Shown piece after piece: positions 46,582 to 59,308 of a stretch of 64,000 bases of DNA. Where the stretch lies: contig JALUTQ010000007.1 in NCBI GenBank assembly GCA_032718865.1, positions 1,984,001-2,048,000 on the forward strand, written 5' to 3'. Each line of letters starts with the position of its first letter. Within the stretch, counting starts at the first letter, position 1. Under the pieces are notes generated by a model that had not been told where the DNA came from, did not search any database, and worked only from the letters and a program-made list of their open reading frames with translations. A program made the translations under genes and the position numbers. Source of the DNA: Tilletia caries. Lineage: Eukaryota; Basidiomycota; Exobasidiomycetes; Tilletiales; Tilletiaceae.

Positions 46582-49500
46582 ATGATAAAAGAGCTCAAGG
46601 TCATCCAATACAATTGCCACAATGAGCCCGAGGTTATCTCGGCACTACTCAACAACAGCTCCGCGCAGCAAGTCGATATCCTCTGCCTCCAAGAACCCTA
46701 CACCTACTACATTAACCCAGTCAGCCACCCGGACTGGACGGTCTTCGGCCGCTCCGGTCCGGTCGCCCAAGAAGCGTGGGGGAGCTTCCCACGCGAACAG
46801 CAGCCTGCGGCTCGCCCGCGGGTGTTGACATATGTCAACAACAAGCGACTCAACATCGCAAATGTCAACACCGTCGGCCTGGAACATCCCGACTTGATCT
46901 CGATCCAAGTCGGACTGGAGCGGTCCGACGGCAGCGGCATAGACGACGGAGCCGGGCACTGGATCGCGCAGGTAGTCATCACCAACCTGTACAACCCTGT
47001 CCGCTCCTCCGACACCATTCCCCCCCTCCTACACAGCCTCAACCTCATTCAATCAGACCACCATCTGCTCGTTGGCGACTTTAACGCCCACCACCCGCTG
47101 TGGCAAACGAACGTCCGATCCATCTCTCGGCACGCCGAGGCATGGATCACGGCGATCCAAGCACTCAACCTGGAGCTCGTCACCCCAGCGGACACTCGAA
47201 CGTACCAATACGGAGGGAGCCGCGCGCTCTTCTCTACGATAGACCTCTCTTTTGCCTCGGATGAGCTGCGGGAACGTGTGGTGAGCTGCGGGGTCGTGCA
47301 CGAGCTGGATTCCGGCTCCGACCACGTCCCTGTACTCACCACTCTGAACGTATGCCCTATCCAGGTGACAACAAGCGGCCGCTTTAACATGCGGAAGTGC
47401 GATCCTCTGCGCCTGCTTGCGGAAACGCGAAGGGCGTGGGGGACAGAGCTTAACACGCTGCCACCTCTTGACTCGAAAGAGTCAGTAGCAAGCTGGGCGG
47501 AGGCCACCCAGCGAGCAATGATCACAGGTATGGAACTTTCCACACCCCTTGCCAAACCAAGCCCGAGAAGTCAGGATTGGTATGATGAGGGGATCAAGAA
47601 CCTGGGGAGCCTAACAAACAGTGCGCGCAGGCACTGGCAGGATACACGTACCGAGGACACTTGGAGATTCTACGTGTACCTGCGAAACAAGCTGAAAAGC
47701 ACAGTGCGCACGGCGAAGCGCCAACAACGCAAGGCGGCTCTGGCGCAAGCCGACGGCAGGAGCTTGTGGAAGCATGCCAAGGCTGGGAGAGCAGCGGGTG
47801 GGGTGGGCATTGTCTGCGGGCTGCGCAACGCGGACGGTACCCTCTCCACTGCGCCTGCGGATAAGGAGAATATACTCCGAGAAGGGTTCTGGGGCGGCGT
47901 TCCTAGACCTTCTAACATTGACACAGCAGCTGACGATGATCTTTTCACTGTCAGCAGCGCAACGGCGGAAGCGGCCTGGGCAGCCTTCTCTCCAGAAGAG
48001 GTCCGGACCGCTCTCCACCGAAGCGCGAAGAACACGGCGCCCGGGCCAGACCAAGTCCCCTGGGAGGTGCTGATGCACCTCAGCCGACTCTGGCCGGAAT
48101 TCAACGCACTACTCGCCCATCTCTACACCGCCTGCATCCGGTATGGCCACCATCCGAAGGCCTGGAAGCAAGCGGTGGTGGTAGTGCTGCGGAAACCGAA
48201 CAAGCCAGACTACTCCGTGGCGAAGGCCTACCGACCCATCTCCCTTCTGAACACGACAGCGAAGCTGCTGGAGGGGCTGGTGGCGCGGAGGATCCTTCGG
48301 CGGGCTGAGACGGAGGGGTTGGTGCCGTCAAACCATTACGGTGGCCGCCCCTTTCGATCTACGGAGGACGCCCTCCTAGGCATCGTCCAGTTCATCAAAC
48401 ACGCTCAACGAAACGGTAGACACGTCGCCCTCCTCACGGCAGACGTGGCTGGAGCATACAACGACGTCCAAGGGCGCACCTTATCCGCCGACCTCGAACA
48501 TCACGGTTGGCCGGAACAGGTGATCCTTTGGGTACAGTCCTTCATGTCCGAGCGGAGCAGCCGCTTGCGGTTTGCGGACTACATCGGCGAGCTCTTCGAC
48601 GTTCCGGACTCTCTCCCACAAGGCTCTCCTCTTTCTCAGCTCCTGTGGCTGGTGTACAGCGGTGGGCTAGTGGGGGCGAACGGACGGGACAAACAGGCGA
48701 TCTCGGTGGGTTGGGTGGACGACTGGAACACGGCAGTCTCCGCCAACGACACCGGCACGCTGCAGCGACGGCTGCAAACCATATGCGACCGCGCTTCGGA
48801 CTGGGCCGAGACCCATCAGACTCGGTTCGATCAGACGAAGACGCGGCTCTGCATCATTCCCGCCCACGCCAACGACACGGTCTCCGACGTAGAGGTCACT
48901 CTGCAAGGACGCGCCGTAGAGAAGGCACCGGCAGTCAAGATCCTGGGCGTCACGCTGCAAGAGGATCGGAAATTTGATACTCATGTCAGCGAGACGGTCA
49001 GGAAGGCGACGTCGGCGGCGGGATCATTGTTGTCCTGGGGAAATCGTGCGTGGGGATTCAGTGCCGACAACATGCGACAGTTGTATACACTGGGCGTGCT
49101 TCCCATTATGGAGTACGCTTGCGCAGTGTGGCTGCCCTCGGAGGGATTTCGCGGTGGACTCGGTGCGCTCAACAAATTCAGACGAGTGCAGCGCAGTGCC
49201 GCCATCAGGATCACAGGTGCATTTCGCTCAACATCGACTCCTTCCTTGGACTTCGAGGCCGGCCTGACGCCCATCCATCTCAGGATGTACGAACGGCAAG
49301 CTTTGAGCCTGCTTCGGCTAAGGACGGTTCCGAACACGCACCCATTGGCGACCGCGGTCGACAAGGCGTGCCGGACCCAACCAAAGCGCATGAAGGGGCC
49401 CCTGCATTTTCTTGCAGCGGCGTACAGGGACGTAGCGACGGCAAAGGTGGGAAGGCGACTGGTTCCGGACTCCACTCTGCCGGTCCCAATGCCCATCACC

Positions 49501-50470
49501 ATTCCCGATACGAAGGAGGCGGCGTTGGCGTTTCACCAAGCCACCGTCCACACAACTTTCCCCCAGCAGCTTCACGTATACACGGATGGATCAGGACACG
49601 ATGGCCGTTACGGCGCAGCGGCTCACTTCCGCGGCGGCAATGCGGTCTCGCGCCCAGCAGACCTCCGTATCGGACTGGGGCGAATGTCGACGGTGTATCG
49701 CAGCGAAGCAACTGCAATGCGCGCAGCACTCGAGGTTCTACCGGCGGGCGTTCGCGCCTACGTTTGGACCGACAGTCGCGCCGTTGCCCTCGCTCTCCGC
49801 AAGCCAGGAACGACGGACCCCGACATCCAAGCCTCCCAAGCCATTCTCAGGGAGCACGGCGACAAAATCAGTGTCGCTTGGATGCCGGGACACGTCGATG
49901 ACGAGGGGAACGATGCGGCAGATGCTGCGGCGAAGGAGGCGGCCGATCTCGATGCCCCAACAGCATCGGAGGAACCAGCAGCCGTGCGTATGTGGGTCAA
50001 GCGCCGCACTCAGCGGGCCTGGCAACGCGAGTGGAACTCTTCCAGCAAAGGAGCATCCCACCGCAACACGAACACGCTGCGGGCCGGCAAGACCAGGAAG
50101 CTGTACAAGGGACTCTCACGATCCCTCAGGCCTCAGCTCTCTCCTGGCGCAACTTCGCACCAATCACCTCGGTACAAACGACTACCTATGCTGGCGAAAG
50201 GTTAAGGCATCTCCGCTCTGCGTACGATGCCACCGGCGCGACACACGGGAGCACGTCATGTTTGCGTGTGGGATCAATAAGTCCCAGCGGGCGCACCTCC
50301 TTCGGGAGGTGGGCTGGAAGAAGGCACAGTCTCTTTCCAGTCTCCTCAACGACAGCCGAATGGCCAGAGAGGCGCTCCGAGTGGCAGCAGCAAGATTCGA
50401 TTGCTACCGAGAGGAGGAGACCCCCAACCCGGACGCGGGAGCAGGGGCGGGGAACGGAGAAGGGGAGTGA
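46582..50470 (+). pseudogene. LINE ORF2: endonuclease, reverse transcriptase, RNase H (one late frameshift)
   Basis: The start at 46582 is chosen because 'MIKELKVIQYNCHNEPEV' begins the endonuclease fold. Endonuclease motifs: 'ILCLQEPYTYY', 'LLVGDFNAHHPLWQ' and 'SGSDHVPVLTTL'. RT motifs: 'YRPISLLNTTAKLLEGLV', 'LLTADVAGAYNDV', 'LPQGSPLSQLLW' and the catalytic 'VGWVDDWNTAVS'. RNase H: 'VYTDGSGHDGRYGAA', 'SEATAMRAALEVL', 'VWTDSRAVALALR' and 'HVDDEGNDAADAAAKEAA'. The frame ends at 50205 in a stop, but the conserved C-terminal block ('LLAQLRTNHLGTNDYLC', 'CVRCHRRDTREHVMFAC') is in another frame up to 50470. A single indel near 50130 explains this. Confidence 0.92.
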
Positions 50471-51174
50471 GTAGGAGACGGGGTGGAGTGGAGGACTGGG
50501 ACGGAGTGCGAAGTGGAAGATTTGGATGGAGACTGGAGTTATTGGAGCGGAGCAATGTGAGGAGGAAGCAAGGAGGAAGGAATTAGCGGTCGCCGGGACT
50601 GCAACTTTGGCAATGCGCAGCAATCATCCCAACGACAAACCCACACACCACCATCACCTCCCGCTACGGCGGATCATGCCCCATGTTTTTAGTAACCCCC
50701 CATCTCCCCCTGCATAGGCCTTTACGGCCTGGGTCAGTGTATGAATCAAAAAGGTCAGACTGCATGTCCCCCTTCATCGAGGTCGTTCCCAGGACGGATT
50801 TTCTACACCAAGGTCGTCCAACCCTGGTGCAACAATCAGCATTTCCACGGCACTTTTACGAGTGTCTGCGCCCTGCAGCCTGCGGGCGCTCCATATGGAG
50901 TCTCCGGTGTATGTATATAAGTGTGCGATGCCAGAGTGAACTGTAGATATGGAAAAGAAAGATCAGCAGGTGGTGAACATAGGTTGCTGCCGAGATTTGC
51001 CTGTCCACAAGCTGGCGGTGTCCGAAAGGGAGTGGAACCGTGGAACTTCTTGATCTGTGGTGAATGCAGAGTCTCTTTTTTGGGATTGAGGACGAAAAAG
51101 ACGGTGAGATAAAGGACAGGGAGGGAAAAAAGTGTAGGAAAGGCAAGGTTCCGAGAAGAGAGGGGAGTACCGCT
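50471..51174. other. LINE 3' flank and 3' flank of the COX IV gene
   Basis: Begins with GGA-rich sequence and includes the likely LINE 3' untranslated region. No poly-A tail or target duplication was found, so the element end is unplaced. No gene recognised. Confidence 0.5.
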
Positions 51175-52272
51175 TCAAGCGTAGGATTTTGTGATGTGAC
51201 CCTTGCCCTTGTAGCCCTCCGACGCCATACCTGTAAGCATACATCGAATCAAGAACTGTGAGTCAGTCTTTCCTCCGTTCCATGCGCATATGGTAGTGAA
51301 ATGCTTACCGGTGATGGGGTTCTGGTTGTCCTCGATGGCCTTCTGGGTCATTTGTTCCTGGTATTCGGGGTTCAAGGTCCTGGGCGGAGTACCACCTGCG
51401 AGGATGGCAAACAGAAGGTGAATCAGACCATGTCGCCTCGCGGAGAACGTCGGAGCAAACTGAATGCTGCCATTTCCCGCCTCGCAAGGACACTTTGAGT
51501 AGCAGGCCGAGACACGCTCCGGGCCGCCTCCACGTTCCCTGCATTGGCGGGTGCATAGCGAACAGCATGTTCTGGAAGAACCACTTACCAATGCTTCGGA
51601 AGCCGTAGAAGACGCCGATGGCGGCAGCGGTAGCAATAACCACACCAGCGAAAGTGCGGAGACCTTGCCCGGGTTCAGTGACGGGTTTGCGGGGACCGTG
51701 AGGGCCGAAAGAGATGAAGTAGGCTGTTCAAGGGGGATGCATGTAAGCATGGCAAGGAGTCAATATATGCGCATACATCGACCGACACCCCTGACGGTTC
51801 CATGGGAACACCGCAGCGCAATGACTTCCGCGCGCAGAAGAGCCCGAAAAAAGGCTCTCCCGACTCGGAAATCGCGTTCGAATGCGCGCGCAGGAAGTGC
51901 AGTGGGCGGTGGAGTGATAGGACTCGAGAAATACTCACCGGCCTTCTTCTCGTCAATGGAGAGTTCCTTCCAGTCCTTCTTCTGAATCTCCTCAAGCAGA
52001 CGGAAGACGCCAAACTGCTCCTCCTTTGACAGCCAGGCCCAGCGTGCCTCGATGTTGGGAAGCGATGCGGTCAGGTCGGCCTTGGTCTGCGGGTTGGATG
52101 CGTCGGGCAAGGCGGGCGAGTGTGCGAGGGCAGGGGTCCAGCGCTCGGCCTTGGTGACCATCGTCCTGGAGGAGACGGCCGCAGCCAAGGGAGAAGAGCC
52201 GGAGGCGGTGGCCGAGCGAAGGGCGGCTGCGCTGGCGACGCGAGCGCTTGATGCACGGATGGGAGCAATCAT
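51175..52272 (-). CDS. Cytochrome c oxidase subunit IV (yeast Cox5 type), mitochondrial precursor
   Basis: Four exons on the minus strand: 52272-51939, 51723-51589, 51395-51309 and 51230-51175, coding for 203 aa. The N-terminus 'MIAPIRASSARVASAAALRS' is Arg/Ala/Ser-rich without acids, a typical mitochondrial presequence. The family core follows: 'IEARWAWLSKEEQFGVFRLL', 'KKDWKELSIDEKKAAYFISF', 'GPHGPRKPVTEPG', one transmembrane span ('FAGVVIATAAAIGVFYGFRS') and the C-terminal 'NPITGMASEGYKGKGHI'. This subunit sits in respiratory complex IV in the inner membrane. In yeast Cox5a and Cox5b are oxygen-regulated isoforms; which one this resembles cannot be said. It is divergent from the lipase gene. 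Confidence 0.94.
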
Positions 52273-52967
52273 ACTGTTGTCACGGGGTTGACTCCTTGCG
52301 GAACGGGACGGCGTGGGCGTGCTAGGGAAATAGCGGGTGGTGAGGCGGATGAGAGAGTTGAGGTGCGGGCGGGAGTTACCGGACGGCGTGGATGAGAAGC
52401 GCTGTGTGCTGTGCTGTGCTGTGCTGTGCTGGGCGGTGACCGATCTCGAGCTGGGCTCCGTCGTTTTCTTCTTCGATTCGGGGTGTCCGGGTTCGCTGCA
52501 CACCAAGCGGGCGTTTATCAGCTTCGGTTTCCCTTTCCACAGCGCTCCCATAGAGTCTCGCCTCTCCTGAGACCGTGCACAGGAGAGGGTCTTGGCTGTG
52601 AATGGATGACTGCAGACTCCGTTTGATCAGTCTGAGACCACCTAACCGGTTCTTGGATCACGTGTTCCGCGTTCATGCTCGATCGGGCGGGCCATGCTCG
52701 CTTGCTCCCCTCCGTTTCGTTGGAAGCAACCTCAGCTGATCGCGAATCTCATGTCTGTAACGAGTGCGACTGGCGAGTGTTGCTGGTGCTTAACGTCCAT
52801 CGCTGCTCTCGTCTTTCTCTCGCGCCCGCTGCCTTGACTGAATACGGAAGGGAGCGCTCGCTGCGACATTCGATCCGCTCGCTGACACCGTACACGACCT
52901 CCTCGCAAGGGCGTCACCAGTCGCGCACACAAAAGCCCGGTCCTGACCGCCGGACCATCTTCCAAGG
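52273..52967. promoter_or_regulatory. Divergent promoter region of COX IV and the TGL1-like lipase
   Basis: 695 bp between opposed starts. It contains a TGTGC pentamer microsatellite at about 52405-52432. No defined regulatory site was recognised. Confidence 0.5.
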
Positions 52968-55468
52968 ATGACAGCGAACGGGGAGCGGCAGCCGCTGCTT
53001 GAAGACCCTCGCGTCACACAGCCGTTCCGTAGCGGTACCAAGTCTGCGCTGCGGAACCACAGCTCGGGCAGCAGCAGCGGGAGTAGCAGCTTCCTCAGCA
53101 GCGGCGATGGCCTGATGTCGCACAACAACAGCACCTCAACCACCTTCTTTCAGCCACACCTGCAAACAGACAGTAGCGCAACCACAACCGGGGTCGGAAC
53201 CCCGGATGCGATATCGCGTCCCCTCAGCGCGGCCAGTCTGCGTGTCAGAGTGGACAAACAGTCCCAGGCTACCGCCCAAGCTCTGGCCATGTACAATCGC
53301 CCTCCCAATGGCTTCGACGATTACGAGGGTGAGTCTGTACGTGCCTTTTAGCCGTGATCTCATGACGGCTTACCCTCTCGCCTGATGTATAGAGCCCGAT
53401 ATTTGGACGACACGAGGCGGCGCGCCATTATCTGCGCAACATTCGCTTTACCGGAAGCTGCGTCTCGCGTGGTCCCAGACTCTCGCTCTCACTCTCTCCT
53501 CTTCCTTCCTCATCTTCATCGTCATCTGGGCGCTCTCAATACAGCTCTTCGCAGCAATTCTCAGACGGCTGCCTTCCCCCATCACTCGCACGCTTGCCTT
53601 TGTCGGACTCATGTCACCCCATAGCGCAGACAGACCACCAAAACCCACATGGGAGCGCGACTGGGACGACGCTCCTCGGTGGAAGAAGGAAAAACTCGTT
53701 AAAGACGTTCGTTACTACGCAAACTCATGCGGCTTTGAGATTGTCAACGAGCAAGTCGAGACGGACGACGGCTTTTACCTCCGCGTCAACCGCATCATAG
53801 ATAAAGAGACTGCGCATGTAAAGCACTCTGACGGCAAAGGTGCGCATACACTTCTTCCGCTTCGTTCCCTCTGGTTCTGCTACTGATGCTCCTCGCTTTG
53901 TTCCCTCAGGTGGCTTCCCCGTCCTCATCATGCACGGTCTTTTCCAATCCTCAGGATCCTTCGTCACGTCCGAGGAGCGTTCCCTGGCATTCTGGTTGGC
54001 CAGGCGAGGCAAGTACCAGGTCTTCCTTGGCAACAACCGAGGGGTATTTGATATGGGTCACCGCAAGTACTCGAGGAAGGATCCACGCTTCTGGGACTGG
54101 AACATTCGTGATCTGGCAGTACATGACTTGCCCGCACTGGTCGACTACGTCCGGCGCGAGACTGGCTACGAGAAGGTAAGAGTTAAATCAGCGCCGTAGC
54201 TGGGAGACTGGAAAAGTCGTGTTGACCTTGTCTATCGCGACACAGATCGGATTCATTGGACATTCTCAAGGGAACGGAACTGCGTTCATCTCTCTGTCCC
54301 TAAACATGGTGCCCGATCTAGGCACCAAGCTCACCTACTTTGGAGCACTCGCACCCGCCGTCTTTGCCGGTCCTCTCACCACTTGCTTCCCGTTCACCGC
54401 CTTAAGTCACATGGACTGGCAGTCTTGGCGGAGGTTCTTTGGTGTACTGGACTTCATTCCTCTCATGAAGAGTAAGTGAACGCAGACCGCGGGTAACACG
54501 ACTTACAATGAATGCTGATGAAGCTCTTTCCTTCTCTGCGGATAGTCTCATACGATTGGTGTCCAGCATATCCGTACGCGCTACTCGGGTACCAGATGTT
54601 CGGTAAGCTGTGTGCTGCCCAAGACGATATGCGGCCCACTCCTTGACACTGATCCCGGCATCGTTCCCTTTCAGCCTTCCTTTTCGCATGGACAGACGCG
54701 AACTGGCTACCAAGAAGTGCGTGATTCTAAAACGATTGCGTTTCCAGAGAAAATGCTAATCCTCTCACTGTCTCTCGCCAAAGGAAAAGCAAAAATGTTC
54801 CGATTCACGCCTCAGCCTGTTTCCAGCGCCTCCATCTTCTGGTGGGCTGGGAAAGATGGATTTGCGACCCGGGGTTGCACAATGGATCCCAACGCACCAC
54901 AATGGTTCGACGGGCGCTTTCCGCCACTTTCGGTGTACAGTGGCGGCATGGACTTCCTCGTCTTGACAGATCCGCTCATAAAGAGAATCCAGGAGCAAGA
55001 TACGGATGTCCGTTTGATCCGATGGAAACGACAGGAGGAGGCTGAGGTGAGTCGGGCATCTTTCTTGCAAACTTGCTCATGACGCGATCCTGACTTCCAA
55101 GTGACATCTGCAGCATTGCGACCACTTCTGGGCAGCGGATGCGGTGGAGTGGTGCTTCGAGGATATTCTAGGTGAGTATTTCTGGTTCCGGACGACCGCA
55201 TGTCCTTCGCTCACATACTTGCGTAAATCCACTCTTTGCAGAGGACATCGAACTCACAAGGTTACGATATCCGGAGGAGCTTGAAGGCGAAGGCAAGAAG
55301 CATGCCCGCGTCGTGTCCAAGTTCGAGGAGGACGTCGCGCGAAAGGCAGCTGGGCGACCGATGATGAGCGTGACTCCGCCTCACCCGGACCTTGTCCAAT
55401 ATCTCGACCAGGACGGCGACCAGACTCCGACAAATACCTCTTTCAACAAGGGTCGGTTCGATTCTTAA
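52968..55468 (+). CDS. Steryl ester hydrolase/lipase, alpha/beta hydrolase (TGL1/YEH type)
   Basis: Nine exons: 52968-53328, 53393-53839, 53910-54175, 54246-54471, 54546-54602, 54675-54716, 54784-55046, 55114-55171 and 55242-55468, coding for 648 aa. A Ser-rich cytosolic head of about 120 residues is followed by one membrane span ('LALTLSSSFLIFIVIWALSI'). The lipase-associated segment comes next ('ANSCGFEIVNEQVETDDGFY'), then 'GGFPVLIMHGLFQSSGSFV', 'LGNNRGVFDMGHRKYSRKD' and the nucleophile elbow 'IGFIGHSQGNGTAF' with Ser. The acid is likely in 'VYSGGMDFLV' and the His in 'HCDHFWAADAVEW'. Yeast homologues cleave steryl esters at lipid droplets or the plasma membrane. One donor, at 54717, is GTGCGT. 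Confidence 0.93.
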
Positions 55469-55903
55469 CAGAGACGGCGCCGACTCCTGCCCCCACAGAG
55501 CCAGGTTCTCGGTTCAACTTCATACCCACACCTTGCGGACCGTTTTCCCCCTTTCCAGTAATATGTACATAGTCGATCGTTCTTTTTGTTACCCTCCCAG
55601 GACCGAATCGCGCATTCCTGTTCCTCTCCTCCTTCTTTCCCTCCATCATCATCGCTACTCTCTACAGGTTGTACAGTTAGATAAGTATACTTGTTGGCAT
55701 TGCTTTGCATGCTCCAAGCCCAGAGCCGGAGCCTTTTCCCAAGATTCCCATCGGGTGTGGAGGCGACGGCCAACGGACGATCTGACGTGGAACTGGCGGG
55801 AACTGGCCACTTGGCACTTCCACCACATCGCTAGCGAATCGCTGTCCCCTTCCGCGCTGCTGAACCATTGCCAAAGTCCCCTGAGAAGCGCTCACCTTCA
55901 AGA
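55469..55903. other. Intergenic region between the lipase and the J-protein gene
   Basis: About 430 bp in tandem orientation: the lipase 3' flank and the J-protein promoter. No repeat or further gene recognised. Confidence 0.5.
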
Positions 55904-57919
55904 ATGCGGTTTACCCTCAGCCAGGCTGCGAGCTCCAGCAGCACGAGCTCGTCTCCCTCGGAGCGAGCACCAACCTGCGCTGCTCCCAAGAAGTTGATAC
56001 GACGGCGGCAACGACGAGCTTCCCCGCTGCTGCTCCTTCCCAGCATTGCCCTCCTCCTCCTCACGGCTGTGACATGCGCCGTTGCGGACCCCGCTGCTGC
56101 CGCCGCTGCATCGGCTACCGGTGCAAGTGGAGCTCCGCCTCTCTCCCACGCCGAGCATCTCGCAGCTGCCAATGCTGCTCTTGCCTCCGGTCGGCTTAAC
56201 GAAGCGCTGACGGCGTACGACGCTGCCATTCACGCCGACCCGTCCCACTGGCTCACCTACTACCGGCGTGCCACAGCCCTGCTCTCCGTTGGACGATCAT
56301 CGGCCGCGCTCGACGACTTTGACACCTTGCTCAAGTTGAACCCATCGTTCTCCAAGGCCCGACTCGAGAAAGCTCGGGTACTCGCCAAGGACGGCCAGCT
56401 GGACGAAGCGCAAAGCGAGCTGAAGCACTTCTTCCAGCTGTCCAAAGGCGGTTCGTCTGCCTCGGGCTCGGGCTCTTCCTCAGCTCAAAAGGACGAGGCT
56501 GCAGCAACCAAGCTTCAGGAGTCCATCAGGAAGTCCATCGAAGCTCTCAAGAGGGTGCGAGCCTCGAGTCAAAAGGCGGAAAGTCACATCAAGGCGGGCA
56601 AGGACGCTGCGACGGACAAGGTGCTTGCGGATTCGGCCAAGGAATGCACGGAGGCGGCTACTTTGGTCCTGGAGGTTTCTCCCCGGCTCTTGGAGGCACG
56701 CAAGAGGCGCGCTGACTGTGCGCTCTGGGGTGGCGATCTGGAATCTGCCATGGGTGACTGGTCGTAAGTGAAACTTTAGGTCGATAGTGATTGCGCTAGA
56801 CCGGACGTCTAACCTCTCGCTGCTCATCTCCACAGTCGAATCGCAGCGTTGGCGCCATCTACCGAGCTCTACCTACGTCTGGCATCTCTATCCTTCTACA
56901 TCGTTTTGGACTCGCGCGAGGCCGCCAATCGTCAGCTCAAGTCATGCTTGAATGGCGACCCCGATAACCGACAATGCGCACGGATGCACAAGAAATTGAG
57001 GGCCCTGGACAAGTCGTTGAAGAAGGCTCGCAATTTTGCCGATGCAGGGTCGTGGCGGCCTGTCCTGTCAGCTCTGAAGGGTCCCAAAGTTGGTGGACCC
57101 ACGCTGCTACAGGAGGTCGAGGATGGTATCAAGGCAGACATGGCTCCTCCCGCGGAAGGCAGTCCCCTCACCTCTCCCGTGATCCCAACGGCTTTGAGAG
57201 ATCCTCTGGGCAAGAGTGCGCTCTTGCTCGAACTGAACAAGTTGCAATGCAAGGCACACCTTGAGCTCGACGAGCTCAAGAAGGGCAAACCGTTCTGCGA
57301 GTACGTGCTCCAACGGGACTCGGGAGATGCGGACGCACTCACAGCACGCGGAGAGGCTCTGATAGCCGAGGAGAAGTACGAAGAAGCGGTCCGCGTTCTT
57401 GAGTCCGCATTCGAGAAGAGCGGGCGACAGGACAGCAACATTCACCGAAGACTGGTCAAGGCTCAAAAGCGGCTCAAGCAGAGCAAGTCGAAAGACTACT
57501 ACAAGGTCCTAGGTGTAGCGCGCGACGCGGACGACCGAACGATCAAGAAGGCGTATCGGAACTTGGCGAGGAAGTATCACCCGGACAAGGAGGGCGGCAG
57601 CCAGGAGAAGATGACGCAGATCAACGAGGCGATTGGAGTCTTGGGTGATCCGGAGCTTAGACAACGGTTCGACCAGGGTGATGACCCGAATGATCCCATG
57701 GCGGGCAACGGAGGTGGTGGCCAGGGAGGCTTTGGTAATCCCTTCATGGCCCAAGGTCACCCCTTTGCACAATTCGTGAGTTTTCACTTCTTTCGCTTCT
57801 GATCTCTGAGGAGGATTTCCTGATTTGTGATGTGTGTTTCACATTTCTTCTTCACCCAGTTCCAACAAGGCGGCGGCGGCGGAGGTGGTGGACAGCAGTA
57901 CAGCTTCCACTTTGGCTGA
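55904..57919 (+). CDS. ER-lumenal TPR/J-domain co-chaperone (P58IPK/DNAJC3 type)
   Basis: Three exons: 55904-56763, 56836-57775 and 57860-57919, coding for 619 aa; an in-frame ATG at 55868 would add 12 residues. An Arg-rich head and a hydrophobic signal or anchor ('[20 protein letters not shown]') lead into TPR repeats ('[20 protein letters not shown]', '[20 protein letters not shown]'). A Ser-rich insertion of about 25 residues is at roughly 56440-56500. The J-domain near the C-terminus has '[20 protein letters not shown]' and the essential 'KYHPDK' motif, followed by a Gly-rich tail ending 'QYSFHFG'. In animals this protein brings misfolded clients to the lumenal Hsp70 BiP. The signal peptide supports the same place here. 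Confidence 0.93.
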
Positions 57920-59308
57920 GGCCTCGGCGCCAAGATCAGGCGGACCATCGTCTCGTGGACGCACTTCATACTCTCTTCGATTTCTACTCTATCTGTTCGA
58001 CCTTCCGTACCGGTTGGTCTACGCATCCGCACACATTCATTCCTCCTGTCAATCGACATCACTTGCTTGTCTGCAATTTTCCCAACTTTTGTCCATCCGT
58101 CGTTCACCACCGCGAGCGGCGAGCCGGAGATTAGGATGTGCTTGAGTCGTTTGTGAGCGTGAGCCTGCTCGCACGCCGTTCAGGGCGACACACGCAGATG
58201 TGATATCAGATCTCAGCACCGTGCGGACCGCATGCTATACACATATGCCTCACGCCTCAGTCCTCACGCTCAGTAAAAAAAGACATGGATGTCCGGGGTC
58301 AAACGTGGATGTTCCTGGGCCGATCCACGTTTTTCACCGTGTTCGACCCACGAAACGTCTCCTTTTTGCGGCCGGCTTTTGGCGCTTTTGGCGCAGGGTG
58401 CCGCATCTCATTTTGACTGGGCTAATATTTCTTTTTGTATCGCTCATTACAACACCTCCCCCTCCCTCAATTACAACACAGCGTCCATGCAGCAGAGTTT
58501 GGAACTTAGCGATTTTTCAGGCATCCAGCTGCCAGCGCTGTGGAGCGGTCTCGGCCGAGAGACGTCGAGAAGGGAAGAAAAAAAGGTGCGCTTCTTCTGC
58601 ACTCGCACCACCACAGCACCACCCCACCACGCGCCTTTCCACCGACCTGCCATCCATCCCATCCACCCACGCATCAGCATGCGCATCTGCCCCGTGAGTC
58701 CATCACGCTGCTGCTGGCTGCGCATTTGCACTGACGTCTCTCTCTCACTCCCACTGACAATTCACCAGACCTCTGCTGACCACTGACTGCTCTCGTCCTG
58801 CTTCTCTTCTGACCATCTCCCGCTGACCACTGACCAAGCTCTCTCCTCTGCTCACTTTCACTTCTTCTCTCTCTACGCTAACAGCTCACGCTTCTCTTTC
58901 ATTGCTACAGTTAGTACCTCGACGACGGCCGACGCCAACCTCTCCCCCTTCTTCTCGTACAAGCGCCTGTAAGTCCACTACTTTCACACATTCGACATAG
59001 CCATGGTTTCAAGCTTGCTGACATATCCTTGTTCTTCTTGCTCAATAGCTCAAGCACATCCCCGGCCACGAGCGCTTCCCCGAGGACTGGCTCCGCCGTC
59101 TTTCTCCGTCCCTCCCGTTTGCCCGCCCCGGTCTGCTTCCCTGTTTGCCTCCCTCTCCCCTCCTTCAGTCTCAGCCTTCCTAACCTCTTCCTCACATCCT
59201 CCTTTCATCGCGCTCGACGCTGTTCTCTTGTATCTCTCTCTCTGCGTGCTGCGTGCAATCAATAATCATATGATGTCTTTGCTATCTGCTTCTGTCGCCG
59301 AGAACGGG
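57920..59308. other. Non-coding region with a possible eroded gene fragment
   Basis: No intact gene. From 58900 to 59100 there are splice-like signals around two short open pieces: 58919-58968 ('STTADANLSPFFSYKRL') and, after an AG at 59047-59048, 'LKHIPGHERFPEDWLRR'. The second resembles a segment seen in fungal family-2 heme peroxidases, but this is from memory of the family style and is weak. The rest is C/T-rich. Confidence 0.3.

Larger units (their letters stand above)
44310..50470 (+). mobile_element. Tad1-like LINE retrotransposon, interrupted and frameshifted
   Basis: Two genes in the usual order: ORF1 (Gag-like with zinc knuckles) and, 10 nt after its stop, ORF2 (AP endonuclease, reverse transcriptase, RNase H). 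Coordinates are coding limits; the 3' untranslated region may reach about 50740. The RNase H domain after the RT and the final Cys/His motif fit the Tad1/I group, which is common in fungi. ORF1 is split by a hAT-like MITE at 45035-45731 and ORF2 has a frameshift near 50130, so this copy is inactive. Confidence 0.9.
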
